DNA of 64,000 nt from Thinopyrum elongatum (Eukaryota > Streptophyta > Magnoliopsida > Poales > Poaceae). Below the pieces are notes generated by a model. It saw only the letters and a list, made by a program, of their open reading frames with translations. It ran no database searches and was not told the origin of the DNA. The position numbers and the translations under genes were made by a program. Every line of letters starts with the position of its first letter. The stretch's first letter is position 1. The DNA lies in contig CM022302.1 of the NCBI GenBank assembly GCA_011799875.1, positions 99,651,494 through 99,715,493 of the forward strand, read 5' to 3'. Shown here one piece after another: positions 1 through 10,780 of this stretch.

Positions 1-609
1 CATGCTTTCTTTGCCTTTTCAACCAAGAAACCGATTGGGTAGCCAGTATCTACTACTTTCCCCCGTTTCCTCTTAGAACCAAGTCCTAGATTCATGCTAC
101 AACTTTCCCACTTTCTTCCCTATTTGAACCAACTCTTAGATTCGATTGTATGAACTAGCTTTACCTCTAATAATAGTAAAAGTCTAGGTGGCTTTGGAAC
201 AGCCGACGGAAGTAGAAAAAGATCCACACGCAGCCATGTGGGGAGCTGGGGCAGTAGAGCAAGGCAGGTTTCGATGGAATATATACCTGAGGGTCATCGG
301 GATGTGGCAAAGACGGCGTCGGGAAGCCGCATCTTGGCCACAATACCGCAGGGATGAAGAAGGGGTTGGAGGCCCTCCCGAGCCGGCCCTGTCTCGGAGA
401 GAACGGCACGGCCACCGATCGGGACACGCGGGCAGCTATTGGTCTCCTCCCTCGCCGCCGACGACCGCGTGAATGATGCACCTACACCCTTGCCCTAGTC
501 GAGGTGGTTCGGCCGGATTTGTGACTAGCCGTGAGTAGAGAGAGAGTGTGGACACCTATGTCTTGGTTAGATCTGGAGAGCATCAGAGAGTGAAAGAGAG
601 GAACCCTAG

Positions 610-650
610 TAAAGCAAGCACCGAGGCTCCTGCTTATATATATAGTGGAG
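610..650 (-). promoter_or_regulatory. possible TATA-type promoter, minus strand
   Basis: Read on the minus strand, a TATATATATAA run (about 636-650) is followed by a CT-rich leader of the kind common in plant 5' UTRs. Downstream (about 600 down to 170) the sequence becomes GC-rich, and a CAG|GTATAT donor-like site lies at 285-287. No convincing ATG-initiated reading frame follows, so this may be the start of a minus-strand gene leaving the left edge, or chance. Confidence 0.22.
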
Positions 651-659
651 AGATTTTGT

Positions 660-1640
660 TGTAGCAGCCATTATTAAATTGAATACACGCGAACCACTAT
701 TTTCATTTAAAGTTCAAGTAAAAATAAAACTCGATCAATAACGTGCCACCGCTTCCAGGTCGCACTATCAAATCACCGCGTCCAGGACGCACTATGTACT
801 GTATCATTCACGTGCGGTCCCCTACCCTCCATCAAGTTGAAAACTAGACTAGTCAAAATGTCAATTGGGATGCCTCTTTGTAAACAAATGCACTCCTAGC
901 TTCCAAAAAAAAATGCGCTCCTACATGTACCCGTGAGTGGGTGTGAGAGAACTAGTGCGTGCGTGCACCGCTTCTCTTCGTGAGGGTACAATATAGTACG
1001 CCCAAAGAACGTTCGCCACAAGAGTAATAGTATAAGTGTGTGATGTGTGAGTTAAAATAAAAGGTGCGCGATGTCTTTTATTTTTTAGAAGTTCTGAGGG
1101 TAGGGTGTGAAGAGCACATATGTGTGTGACGTCTACCTACAGATAGACGGTTGGTGCGAGAGGACTCGGGAGAGTCGTGACTCGTGAGGGTGCGTGTGTG
1201 CGTGAGAGAGGGGGCACGTATCAATGCAATGCATGTGTCCGTAAATCATATCAGACAAATGTTCGCCATAAGCCGTTTCCTGATGAATGCCATAAGAACC
1301 GTTAGATCGGCATCCGACAGTGTCAGTTTTGCCATGGCATTTAATAGAACAGCCACTCCTCTGACAGACAAATCTTCCACGTGAGTGTTAGCAACTGCCG
1401 TATGCTCCACCCTCCATTCCAAAATGTAGTGCATATAGCTTTATTGAAAATTCGAACCTCGGGAACTTTTACCGAGTTTTCGTATACCAAAATGCACATA
1501 TAGAATACCCAGCATATATCATTTCATTCATCTTCGAGAGGTAACTATAAAGATGGGGGAGGAGTGTACAAAGAAAGATCATCGTATCACCTGCAGCAAT
1601 TTCAACCATCCTTTGGTTTGGAGGCATATCATAGGAACTC
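660..1640. other. no recognisable feature
   Basis: AT-rich, low-copy-looking sequence with short GT-rich and GA-rich stretches (about 1100-1210). I see no reading frame of substance, no terminal repeats and no RNA gene. Confidence 0.4.
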
Positions 1641-1644
1641 TATA

Positions 1645-2004
1645 TGATATGATTTTTATAGGATTTTTTCCTTTAGAGCCAATTGGTTCATAGGAATAGA
1701 TTCATATACTCCACATTTCAAAGGAAAATAAACATGATATCATTTTTATAGCTTTAGAGCCACTTGGTTCATATGAATGGATTCCTATACTCCCACAATT
1801 TCAAAGGAAAATAAACATTAGCGTATATTCAATAGAAAAGTTCGTATGAGGTGAACCAAATGACATCTCTTTTCTAATCCCTCCTCATAGGAATTGAGAT
1901 ACATGTCATCTCTAGATTCAATAGAAAAGTTCCTATGATGTGAACCAAATGACATCTCTTTTCCAATCCCTGCTCATAGGAATTGAGATACATGTCATCT
2001 CTTT
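1645..2004. repeat. MITE-like element with both halves duplicated
   Basis: The segment is built from two direct duplications. The left module (starting TTTAGAGCCAATTGGTTCA, about 1672-1740) recurs at about 1753-1822. The right module (starting TTCAATAGAAAAGTTC, 1828-1915) recurs at 1917-2004. Left and right modules are partly inverted relative to each other: 'TTGGTTCATAGGAA' on the left corresponds to 'CTATGATGTGAACCAA' on the right. This is the layout of a small inverted-repeat transposon whose arms were each tandemly duplicated. No coding capacity. Confidence 0.5.
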
Positions 2005-2590
2005 CCCTACAACTTCCATATATACATCTTCTATTCCTAAATAGCTAGTACAACCCACTACTAGCTTTTTTCCTGGACATGCAACTATGGCACAAGAACA
2101 CGTCATGCATGCAAGTCATAAATCACATTGTTTTTGTACTCTATGCATGCAAGCACCACATCATCAATTCATGCATGTTACTCATAGGTTATTTCTTGCA
2201 TTAGATTTTGTATTGACAATGTATGTGTTGGTCACGTGCACACATATGTAGTTCACATTCACATTTTTGTTAGAAATGTCATTCTTTTAACTGCAATTCA
2301 TTTTTTCTCTTTGTATTACAGTTTCATTTTAAGCATACATTCACTTCCCATTAGTTATATATGTTTTTGGAGGAACTTTTATGCATTATTTTGAGTAGCA
2401 AATTTCACGCGGCCGCGGGTATATCAAAATGCGGGGCCCATGCGTCATTGCCTTTCGGTCGAACCTACGTCCACAATTTTTTGTACGTATATCTCCACTG
2501 CTCCCCGAACCCAAAATGCTGCCTCGTTCTCGTAAAACCAAACGGCCCACCCGTATTAAGGCGTCGACTCAAACTCAATCCCTGTCCCGT
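2005..2590. other. no gene seen; GC-rich from about 2410
   Basis: AT-rich intergenic sequence that turns GC-rich after a CGCGGCCGCGG motif near 2409. The short frames there lack recognisable domains. Confidence 0.35.
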
Positions 2591-2592
2591 TT

Positions 2593-2620
2593 ACTACGGC
2601 GTGGCCCCGCACGCCGTAGT
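2593..2620. repeat. perfect 11-bp hairpin
   Basis: Arms ACTACGGCGTG and CACGCCGTAGT flank a 6-nt loop (GCCCCG). A second, loop-free 16-bp palindrome, CCTAGGGCGCCCTAGG, lies at 2707-2722. Confidence 0.6.
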
Positions 2621-2639
2621 ACTCCTACAAACCCTACCC

Positions 2640-3680
2640 GCCGCACGCATCATCGGTTTTCTTCAAGAGGACGAGGGAGAATCGGATTTATAGTGGAGGC
2701 TCCTACCCTAGGGCGCCCTAGGTAGCTGCCGCACACATCATTGGTTTTCTTTTTTCTTTATGATCTTGCGCCCTAGAGTGAAATGATGGTTGCTTCGTCC
2801 ATCCAGCTTAATGCGGGAAAGGTGGGGCTTTGTGATTTGACCCCTCATCGCTCATTTACTACTACTGCGGCGCTACGATCGGGGTACCTCCAAGTCCAAC
2901 CGCTACTCCGAACTGTAATTTGGTGCATCGCACATGGAACAAGACGGTGGATGAGCCACATGTCGGCCAAAGGGGTCCTGTTAAGTGTGTTAGCATTTCG
3001 TGTGAGGACTGACCCTGCTGAGTTTCTACGCCAACACGACAGGAGCAGCCTACCACTTGGTTTTGATCCTTGGTGAATCCTGACTATATTGATCTAAAAA
3101 GATAATACTCCCTCCATCTCGGTTTATTGGACGTGCATGTAGTTCTAGGTCATCCATTTGACTAACTAAATATGAGTTATATGTCACAAAAAGTATATCA
3201 TTGGATTCTTAAGCGGATGTAGTTTCTAAACATATATTTTTCATCACATATAATACATATATAGCTAGTTAAATTCTCAACCTAGAATGACGTGCATGCC
3301 CTATAAACCGAGCCCCAGGAAGTAGTAAAAATGAGGTGATTTTACCGAGAGGTGGGCGGGGGAGCATGGCCTGTCATGCGGTCCCACGTGTCATGATGTA
3401 CCAAGGTGATGCGCGTCCCTCTTGAGGCAGAACAATGGCAGAAGCAATACGTGGTTTTCTTGAAGGAGATGATGGCGAAGCGGATTCAGCGAAGTGTGAA
3501 ATAATGGCTGCTTCATTCGTCTGGGGGAAAGGTGCGGCATTGTGATTTGACGTCTCATTGCTCATTACTACTACTGGGGTTCTACGACTGGGGTGCGTCC
3601 CCCTACTGTTTTGCACTGTTAGTTGGTGCATGACACATCGACCCGGTTGCTATATGTCCCACATGTCAGCGAGAGGAAGT
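2640..3680. repeat. diverged direct duplication (about 2740-3000 and 3440-3680)
   Basis: Both copies run in the same order through a TGGTTTTCTT motif, a GAAATGATGG/GAAATAATGG motif, GTGATTTGAC, TCATCGCTCATT/TCATTGCTCATT, a run of ACTACTACT, and a TTGGTGCAT...CACATG segment. They are separated by about 700 bp that includes a Stowaway MITE. No known domain is visible in either copy. They could be duplicated promoter sequence or an unnamed low-copy repeat. Confidence 0.5.
3108..3322. mobile_element. Stowaway-like MITE, degraded right end
   Basis: The left end is CTCCCTCCATCTCGGTTTAT. The right end, ATAAACCGAGCCCCAGGAAG, is its inverted copy with several changes in the outer part. The TA dinucleotide on each side (3106-3107 and 3323-3324) fits the TA duplication of Mariner/Stowaway elements. 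Non-coding, 215 bp. Confidence 0.65.
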
Positions 3681-3960
3681 ACATAATTCATGAAAGCGAG
3701 CATCTCCACTCTTTTAGTACGACAGAGGAGTACAAGACATGGCTTGGTTTTTGCTGCCTCGCGTGATCCATCGATACAAACCCGGACTAAAAAGGCGAGG
3801 CCAGGTCTTTTCCTGCGCGGCAGGTAGGGGAGTTTGGCATAGTCTGTTCGAGGCAACGAGGCAGGAAGGGAAACAAGCAAATAAAGGTTGAGCGACTTAG
3901 TTTTGGGAAAATCTGATTTTACGGAGTACGTACCCACTATGGAGGTAGTACTACTTACTA

Positions 3961-4308
3961 CTCCCTCCTTTCCGGTTTATAGGGCTCATCTAAAAAAAAT
4001 TCATTTTTCCGTTTTATAAGTGTCAATTCTACTAGTACTTACCATCACATGTTTGGATTTCGAGGTGCATTAAATCACACGATGCAAGCAGTATCAATAG
4101 AAAACTCACCAATGCATGTAGAAGTTCATGAAAATTTAGTGGTCATGCATGCATTCGTTGTAATTAATGCATCGGTAAACATAACTTTTTGAGAAAAACA
4201 AGCGTACTAATTAAGTACTTGTGCAAACTACGAAATTAATTCCACCACTCACCGTCTACCTTGGTTGGATAGATTTTGAAATTGAGCCATAAACCGGAAA
4301 GGAGGGAG
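3961..4308. mobile_element. Stowaway-like MITE with perfect termini
   Basis: The terminal inverted repeats CTCCCTCCTTTCCGGTTTAT and its exact complement bound 348 bp, flanked by TA on both sides (3959-3960 and 4309-4310). The interior is non-coding. Parts of it recur as fragments at 5035-5165 and 5205-5290. Confidence 0.8.
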
Positions 4309-4479
4309 TAGTAACATAGCCTAGGTAGCTTGCTGCACCACGGACTCCAAGGAAATTGCTGTAGTACTACTCCTATGTACTACCACTGTACTACTCCTAC
4401 TACTAAAAGACATATATTTCAAACTATATGATAATCTCTCTAACGAAGGTAGGGGAGTATATGTCTAACGGAGGGAGTA

Positions 4480-4615
4480 GTAAAATTTTCTCCTCGTCCT
4501 GCAAGCCACCGCGTGCGTGGGCGAGAGAGCGGGCGTAGGCGTAGTAAGCAAGCTTCTCCTCGTCCTGCAACCCGTGGGCGGGGGAGAGGGCGTAGCAAGC
4601 TTCTCCTCGTTCTAC
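4480..4615. repeat. short imperfect tandem repeat
   Basis: TCTCCTCGTCCTGCAA-type units with GTGGGCG...GGGCGTAG tails occur about two and a half times (about 4490, 4554, 4602). It is too short and degenerate to name. Confidence 0.4.
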
Positions 4616-4647
4616 GAGTTGACGGGACACATCAAAAGTAGTACTAC

Positions 4648-5025
4648 AGAGCATCTCCAGTGTATAGAGCCTTTCCTCTAAGGTAGGCCCCACATGGTTT
4701 GCCTCTTATAAAATGAAAAAACCACAATGTATAGAGACTCTAACCAGCCTCTAAGGTTGGCCCTAGCAGAAATTTAAAAATTATTGATTAGCACCACATT
4801 TGTCCAATCAGTACTATTTCTCTTGTACTCCTACTTTCTTATGCTTCCTAAGGTTGACAAGTGGGACCAGATGGATTGCTACATTGTTAGAGGCAACCTC
4901 TAAGGTTAGACGCGATGCTAGCCAATTTTTTGTTAGAGGCAGTTCATGCAATGTATAGAGGCCTGCCTCTAAGAGGAGAGAGAGGGCTTAGAGGAAACAA
5001 AGAGCATACATTGTGGATGCCCTAA
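4648..5025. mobile_element. MITE with GGGCATCCACA-type ends
   Basis: The left end GAGCATCTCCAGTGTATAGA and the right end ATACATTGTGGATGCCCTAA are imperfect inverted copies. Sub-terminal TAGAGGC/GCCTCTA motifs recur through the interior (about 4690, 4735, 4890, 4955). These ends resemble grass PIF/Harbinger- or hAT-type MITEs. No coding capacity; the target duplication is not clear. Confidence 0.5.
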
Positions 5026-5034
5026 GTGCCTACT

Positions 5035-5447
5035 TTCCGCTCTATATGATTCAATTTGAAATCCACAATGTATCCATAATAGATGCTGAGTGGTGGAATA
5101 AATTTGTTAGTTCCATAGTTCGCAAAAGTACTGAGCATGTGAGATGGTGAACGGAGGGAGTACGATACTATTAGTACTACAGTTCTTTTGGAAGGGTTCT
5201 AGTAGTCCCTCCCATTCACATGTTCACATTTCAAGCTTCAATAAAAACGTTGCATGCAAGGATTAAGAGAAACTTCAGCAATGCATGTACTCCCTCAATC
5301 CATATAGGGTCTAAAATGCGTTTTGGAGGCTAACTTTGACCACATGTTAGAGTAATAATATGACATCCAACTTACACAAATCTTACCATCAAATTCGTAC
5401 GTGGTCATTATACTGCTAACACATGCTTGCGTTGCAATTAGTACGTA
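5035..5447. repeat. fragments of the 3961-4308 MITE family and of another Stowaway
   Basis: 5045-5125 matches one end of the 3961-4308 element in inverse orientation (shared GAGTGGTGGAAT and CGCAAAAGTACT-like blocks) and ends at GGAGGGAG near 5160. 5205-5290 resembles that element's interior. A CTCCCTCAATCCATATAGGG head at about 5289 looks like one end of a further Stowaway element whose other end is missing. Confidence 0.4.
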
Positions 5448-5608
5448 CTCCCTCCGTTCCTAAATATTTGTCTTTCTAGAGATTTCAACAAGTGACTACA
5501 TACGAAGCAAAGTGAGCGAATCTACACTCTAAAATATGTCTACATACATCGTTATGCTGTAGTCCATTTGAAATGTCTAGAAAGACAAATATTTGGGAAC
5601 GGAGGGAG
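5448..5608. mobile_element. Stowaway MITE, Thalos-like
   Basis: CTCCCTCCGTTCCTAAATAT at the left and ATATTTGGGAACGGAGGGAG at the right form near-perfect terminal repeats. TA lies at 5446-5447 and 5609-5610. The 161-bp length and interior (GACTACATACG..., CTAAAATATGTCTACATACA...) match my recollection of the Triticeae Thalos family. Confidence 0.85.
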
Positions 5609-5699
5609 TACATGATACAGTAGTAAACACTCACTATCTAGTAGTACTAGTACTCTACACTACTACTACTATGAGGCCATCCAACTATGTCCCGGCAGA

Positions 5700-7060
5700 A
5701 GACCGCGGACACCGATTATTCGTTCATATTTAAATTTGTTTTCACATAGTAAAATATCCATGAAAACAACACATGGCAAAATTTCACGGCGAACGAGGGA
5801 TTTGAATGTGCTGGGAGGGGTGGGGCTAGAAGGGGCTATTTGGATCTTGCCCGGGGTAGCCAAAATATTGGCGACCCTTTTGTCCACCCGTGCCTTTGCC
5901 ACCGATGAACGAGGAAGAGCTCGGGTGCTCATGCATCCTCCAGCGCGCGCGTTGGAGACGAGCTCGCACGAGCTGTGCTTTTTTTGTCCCACCACACCGC
6001 CCGAGCCGGCCGCAGACCGCCAGCGACCCGCAAATTACGCCATCCAACCGTAGCCGCACACATTCTGACAGCAACTCAACCAACCGGACGAAATTCATGC
6101 AAACACGACGATATTTCATATAAACAATGGTGAAATTCATATAAAATACTGGATTTTCATATAAACATGACGGATTTCATTACATTCAAATCAACTAAGC
6201 GGTGCTACTCTGAAAAGCACAGGTATAATAATACCTAGCCTAAATGGTCGCCCGCGGATCCATTTGTCTTCCTCATGTCCGGCAGCACGATCACCGGACT
6301 GCCGGGAGCCCCGGAGGTATATGCTTCAGCGCAAAGGACTGCTCGCTTCCCCACCGCTCAACTGACATCGTTGGCTGATGCCCAAGATGGAGTTTGAAGG
6401 GGGCTTCTCCGCTTTCGTGGAGCTCATGCGGGGTCGACGAAGGTCCTCGCAACAGAAGGATCCGGCAAGACACCTGCTGTGTACGCCGGCGTCGCCTCGG
6501 CTGTGGCCTTCATGGGACCCAAGCGGCGGTGGCCTCCCGTGTTCTACTTCTCCTCGATGATGGCGGCGGATGCGAAGGCGCTGGCCACCGACTCATCACT
6601 CTCCGCGCACCCGGCTTCTGTCTCTGCTTGCATGGCGCGGCCGCAGGCATGGGAGTCTCGGCCACAGAAACGGGAGACGCGGTCGCAGACACGGGAGGTG
6701 CGATACGAGGCGGCGGCGTGCATGGCAGCGACGACGCCCATGCTCCCCACCATGCCGGTGTGGAGCAGCTCGTCGCTCCTCGTCGAGCTGGCATGGAGCG
6801 GTGAGTTGCTGAACCAGGTGCCGGCTTGGGGCGGCAACTAGCTCCGTCGGGCGAGGGGAGGGAGGTGGATCAGCGAGCTGCATAGCTCGTATCCGGCGGG
6901 CTCGGCGGGCCACCCAGCCGGCTTGGATGCCGGATAACTACTCTTTGTAAGCCATTGTAAGAATGGAGAAAATGGTGAAGGAGGAGATAGGGGAGCGGCG
7001 GAGGTGTGCGATTCTTGGCTGGCGTCTGGCCTCGTTTAAATAGGAGATTAAATAGACAGC
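5700..7060 (-). other. GC-rich gene-like segment, minus strand, unidentified
   Basis: Read on the minus strand, a TATTTAAA box (about 7033-7040) is followed about 80 bp later by an ATG (6953-6955) that opens only a five-codon frame. A GC-rich stretch full of Ala/Pro/Arg/Ser codons follows (about 6913 down to 6480), broken in every frame. Further downstream (about 6260 down to 6080) come AT-rich repeats of a TTTCATATAAAC-type motif, resembling a 3' UTR. I recognise no domain. The layout suggests a degraded promoter plus first exon, possibly transposon-derived. Longer translations in this area are not supported. Confidence 0.25.
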
Positions 7061-7560
7061 GGACGGGAGAAGCTCGGCCGGCGTTGCATTTAATGCCGGC
7101 CCGGTCATGAATGGACGTGTGTCCGGAGTGGGTTTCTCTGCTTCCACACAGGTTTCATGGAGGCGTTTGAATGCGGCAAGGAGGCGTGTTCAGCCGGGCA
7201 TGCAGCAAGCGGCGCCCTCGACTCTGACGTACGACACCGCGCCGTTCTTCCAGTAACGTGTGGGCTCGTTGGGTACCTGGCCTGCATGTCAGTGACCCAA
7301 CGCAGGCAGCGCATGGCAGAGGAGTTTTCGGTGGGCCAGGGCGATGGGAAGCGGGCATTTCATAAACCGATGCTTGTTCATTGAGTGTGAGATCATCTAA
7401 TTCACGTAGGTTGATAAGCCTACTATATAATGTAAGAGAATTTTAAAATTTTCATATATACGTTGATAGCCCGTTTGATACGTTGTGATTCATAAAGACC
7501 GCTGCAAACATCAATGTTCTGCTTATCACAGATAAGATTGATTAATACCCGTAAGAATCC
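7060..7560. other. no recognisable feature
   Basis: Moderately GC-rich sequence upstream (on the minus strand) of the TATA-like box near 7036. No domain-bearing reading frame and no terminal repeats. Confidence 0.35.
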
Positions 7561-7609
7561 ATGTCCTTAACAAAGGGTGCATGCACGTATAGGTTGACCG
7601 TGTGTCTTG

Positions 7610-7885
7610 CATCATGTGTTGTGTGCATGCAGGCGTGCGAGTGTTGCGTGCGTGCATGTGTACATTTCAGTGTTGCATGCATGTGTGCGTGCGTGTGTGC
7701 GTGTGTTTGTGAGTGCATGTGTACGTGTCAGTGTTGCACCCCTGCATGCGTGCGTGTGTTCGTGCGAGTGTTGCGTGCGTGCATGTGTACGTGTGAGTAT
7801 TGCACGCATGCATGCGGGCTTTGCGGGCGTGTTTGTGCGCATGTGTGATGTGTTTGTATTCACCACAGTGGCTCGTGCGTGCATG
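7610..7885. repeat. GT-rich minisatellite
   Basis: Alternating GTGCGTGCATG sequence with a longer periodicity: GTGCGAGTGTTGCGTGCGTG occurs at 7635 and again at 7762, 127 bp apart. Cysteine-rich translations here are artefacts of the repeat. The alternating purine-pyrimidine composition could favour left-handed DNA. Confidence 0.7.
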
Positions 7886-7904
7886 CAATTAAAACGGCCG
7901 GCTC

Positions 7905-8040
7905 AGCATATCATCACAAGGCGATCCTTATCTGCTGTGGTTAGGGCGCGCGGGCTGCAAACCAGAGGTCTCACGACTTCGAATCCCCACCGACCACTAA
8001 TTTATTACCATTTCTGTCTTTCATATACTCGCTAACAGGT
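7905..8040 (+). mobile_element. tRNA-derived SINE-like head
   Basis: A pol III A-box-like TGGTTAGGGCG (7938-7948) and B-box-like GACTTCGAATCCCC (7975-7988) lie about 38 bp apart, as in the internal promoter of tRNA-related SINEs. The downstream body (TTTCATATACTCGCTAACAGGTGGGCC) is repeated about 180 bp further on. It cannot be an intact tRNA gene because no acceptor stem closes around it. Confidence 0.5.
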
Positions 8041-8358
8041 GGGCCCTACAGTAATGTGCGCTGGTGAATGTGGACCGTTTGACTGGTCAATTGATCGTGT
8101 CATCAACAAATTACGGAGCTGTATGGTGAGCCAGTGACCGTATGATCACCATAAAATGTATTTTATTAACACAGTACAGACTCAAGCTACCATTTCTTTC
8201 TTTCATATACGTGCTGACAGGTGGGCCCCATGGTTACGCGCGCTGATGGTGCAACACTAGTTGCGCTACGTGGAACGTTTGACTGATCAATTGATCGTGT
8301 CATCAACAAATTATGGAGTTGTACGGGTGAGCCAGTGACCGTATAATCACGACATGTA
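8010..8358. repeat. tandem units of about 180 bp
   Basis: The block TTTCATATAC..GCT(A/G)ACAGGTGGGCC ... TTGATCGTGTCATCAACAAA ... GAGCCAGTGACCGTAT ... TTAACACAGTACAGAC occurs at about 8011-8186 and again from about 8193. The first copy ends at a short SINE-like tail (TTAACACAGTACAGACTCAAGCT, about 8166-8188). A related part (TGACCGT, CATCAACAAAATACGGAG, TGTATATGGTGACC) recurs twice between 8665 and 8940. Confidence 0.5.
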
Positions 8359-8659
8359 TTTTTTAACACAGTACAGACGCAAGCGTTCATATATACGCGC
8401 AAACACTCACCGCTATAAGCGCACACACGCACACCCTACCCCTATGAGCACCTTTCAGAGAGTGAGCCAGCATATGATCTTGAGATTTTACGAAGTCACC
8501 ATAGGTGCCTCGTAGTCGAGGGGAACGGCTCCTCCCACTGAACGCACATCGCCGGAAAATACTGAGATTAGTCTAGGATAAATGCGAGCACCATGATTTT
8601 AACCCTGGTGGGCTGGGGAAACCACTGTCCTCCTAACCATCCAACCACAGGTTGGTTAG
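8359..8659 (-). mobile_element. tRNA-derived SINE, minus strand
   Basis: On the minus strand the element starts with an A-box-like TGTGGTTGGATGG (about 8640-8652) and a B-box-like GGTTAAAATCA (8594-8604). The body continues as in many grass copies (cytosine-rich TCGACTACGAGGCACCT region, GTGCGTGTGTGCGC region). It ends ...TACTGTGTTAAAAAA at 8359. ATGTAT on both sides may be a decayed target duplication. Length about 300 bp. Confidence 0.6.
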
Positions 8660-8950
8660 CGCCACAAAATGTATATGGTGACCATGATGAGCTTATTCTG
8701 AAGTCCAGTGACCATATCATGCTTTCGCTTCAAATACAATGACCGTAAGTGTCGTCAACAAAATACGGAGCACGCATCAAATACAATGTCCGTCAGTGTC
8801 ATCAACAAAATACGGAGACGTTTCGTGAGCTAGATACCGCATGATCACCATGAGAATGTATATGGTGACCGTAATGAGCATATTCTGAAGTCCAGTGACT
8901 GTATAGTGCTTTTGCTTGAAATACAGTGACCGTCACGCATGAATGTGTCA
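8660..8950. repeat. duplicated segment around the SINE
   Basis: TGTATATGGTGACC(A/G)T...ATTCTGAAGTCCAGTGAC and CATCAACAAAATACGGAG occur twice each, in direct orientation. They belong to the repeat that the SINE entered. Confidence 0.45.
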
Positions 8951-9169
8951 GGGGCATACTTTTACAGGGCCGAGAGATAGTTTGTGTGCGTACGTGAAGG
9001 TGGTATCGAGAGAGGGGGTGTCCGGTGGAGACAAGGAGAGAGATGCCCTTCATTTCTCTTTCTCGTGACTAATATTTTAGGAGAAAATATAAACATTCAC
9101 AATGTATAACAAATATTATTGGATGCACCATGCAATTAACTTTCATGTATAACTTTGTACTATTGTATA

Positions 9170-9640
9170 TGCTTATTTTCTTAGTGGCCGATTGTGTGTG
9201 GGGTGTGGTGGGCACATCATTTCTAGTTGTGGTGGGTCAACGTGAGGACTCATGGGTCGGTTCCATCCTGCGCCACATAGGTTGGACCGAGACGCGTTAT
9301 ACGAAGACCCATGTGGAGGACTCGGCGTACAAGACGAAGCTACCAGAGTTGTGGAGGACTCTATCCCCACCGATGATAAGCCGACTATATATGACTTGTA
9401 ACCCTAGGCCCCGAGTATGTTATATAAGCCCGGGGGCTAGTTCGTCGATAGTATACACACACGCACAATGCCTGGTATTCACGTGTACTTTGTACACACC
9501 CCTATCACAAGTATACAGTACCAGGAGTAGGCTTTTTCCTCAACTGCAAGGGCCCAGACTTGGGTAAAACTTTGCCTCGTATTACCATCCAGCCTAACAG
9601 TCAGGGATATCCTACCGAATGATCTGATGGAATCATATCT
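9170..9640 (+). mobile_element. old Gypsy-type LTR fragment
   Basis: The segment has the typical order of a Triticeae LTR 3' half: GTAACCCTAGGCCCCGAGTATG, a TATATAAGCCCGGGGGCTAG promoter box (9421-9440), then after about 120 bp GGTAAAACTTTGCCTCGTATTACCATCC and a terminal GATCTGATGGAATCATATCTG-like end. No pol sequence, primer-binding site or second LTR is present. Confidence 0.5.
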
Positions 9641-9649
9641 GCCAACTAC

Positions 9650-9990
9650 TAAGAGAGAGGTGTGGGGGGGGGGGGGCAATGTGTGCGAGAGAGGCCTAAA
9701 GATAATGTGCGTGCGGGAGACACGTAGGCACATATATGTGCCTATAGAGGGCTAGTAGGGACCGTGCGTGTGTATATATGCATGTGAGAGAAATAGTGTT
9801 TTCCAACTGAGATTAGTGAAAAGAGTGGTACATAGTAGTAAGAAAGAGAGAGGGAGATATATAGAGAGTGTGTGCATGAGACACCCCGGGAGAGATTGTG
9901 AGCATGTGTGAGAGAGAAATGCCGATGTATATAAAGTGTGTGCACTTATGCGTCAGATAGAGAGATATATAGCGCGTGTGTGAGAATGGG
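9650..9990. repeat. GA/GT-rich low-complexity sequence
   Basis: Contains a 13-base G run near 9665 and many GAGAGA and GTGTGT stretches to about 9985. Confidence 0.6.
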
Positions 9991-10780
9991 CCGAGGCATA
10001 GTGCATCTACGTGTAAAAGGCGGTTCTACGCATTAAATTAAAATATAAATGGCATTATTATTTTTGGATGAGATCATGAATTTTTCAATTTACGTATGAA
10101 CGAACATCGGTCTATCAGACACCCATACTCTATTGAATTCTAGCATGTGCATGGGTTTATTTCATATTATCGATCCATAGAGTGAGAGTGGTTTGAAATC
10201 CAGACAATGCATTGCTTTTGCAATTCATATATAAACATTAATTAGTGCACTTCATGTTCTTAGTGTCAAGCACTTTATACATTTGTCACTTACATGGATA
10301 CATTCCAAATTGCTAGCTACGAAATAGAATACATGTTGAATTCAACATAAAGGGGGTTTCGAAGATTCGAATTCATAGGAAGTGCATTCATCTATTTGAA
10401 TCTGAGATAATGGCATTTGTAAATCAGATCTAAAAGGGGGCATCAATCTTTGTTGTGCGTTTGAACATGCTATATATTCATACGCATGTCTAACTATTTT
10501 TTTTGCAACCAAGGAGATTATATCTGGAACCATGCATGAATTGAGGTAAGTTGCATATTTTTTAATATATACTCGTGTACAATGTATATTCAAATGTACC
10601 CCTCCATTCCAAAATAATCATAGTTTTAGGATTTTCAAGAGTCAAGATTTGTGAAGTTTGACAAATCCTGAAAGTTCAATTCAAGAGAACTGAAAACGTT
10701 AATGCTTTTGCTCCCAAATATTGAACGAAGTGCCAAATAAGCCTCTAGTCACCCGAGAGCGCGCGAGACTAATGTTTGGT
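9990..10780. other. no gene; one Stowaway-like half-end
   Basis: AT-rich sequence without domain-bearing frames. CCCCTCCATTCCAAAATAAT at about 10600 resembles one Stowaway terminus, but no partner end is visible. Confidence 0.35.

Noticed and set aside
167..481. Minus-strand frame of 104 codons near the left edge
   Set aside because: It has no ATG start (begins at GTG) and no recognisable domain; only a weak promoter-like signal is kept.
7931..7995. tRNA gene
   Set aside because: A- and B-box-like motifs are present but there is no acceptor stem or complete cloverleaf.
7561..8035. Cysteine-rich reading frames on both strands
   Set aside because: They translate the GT-rich minisatellite at 7610-7885; composition and period explain them.
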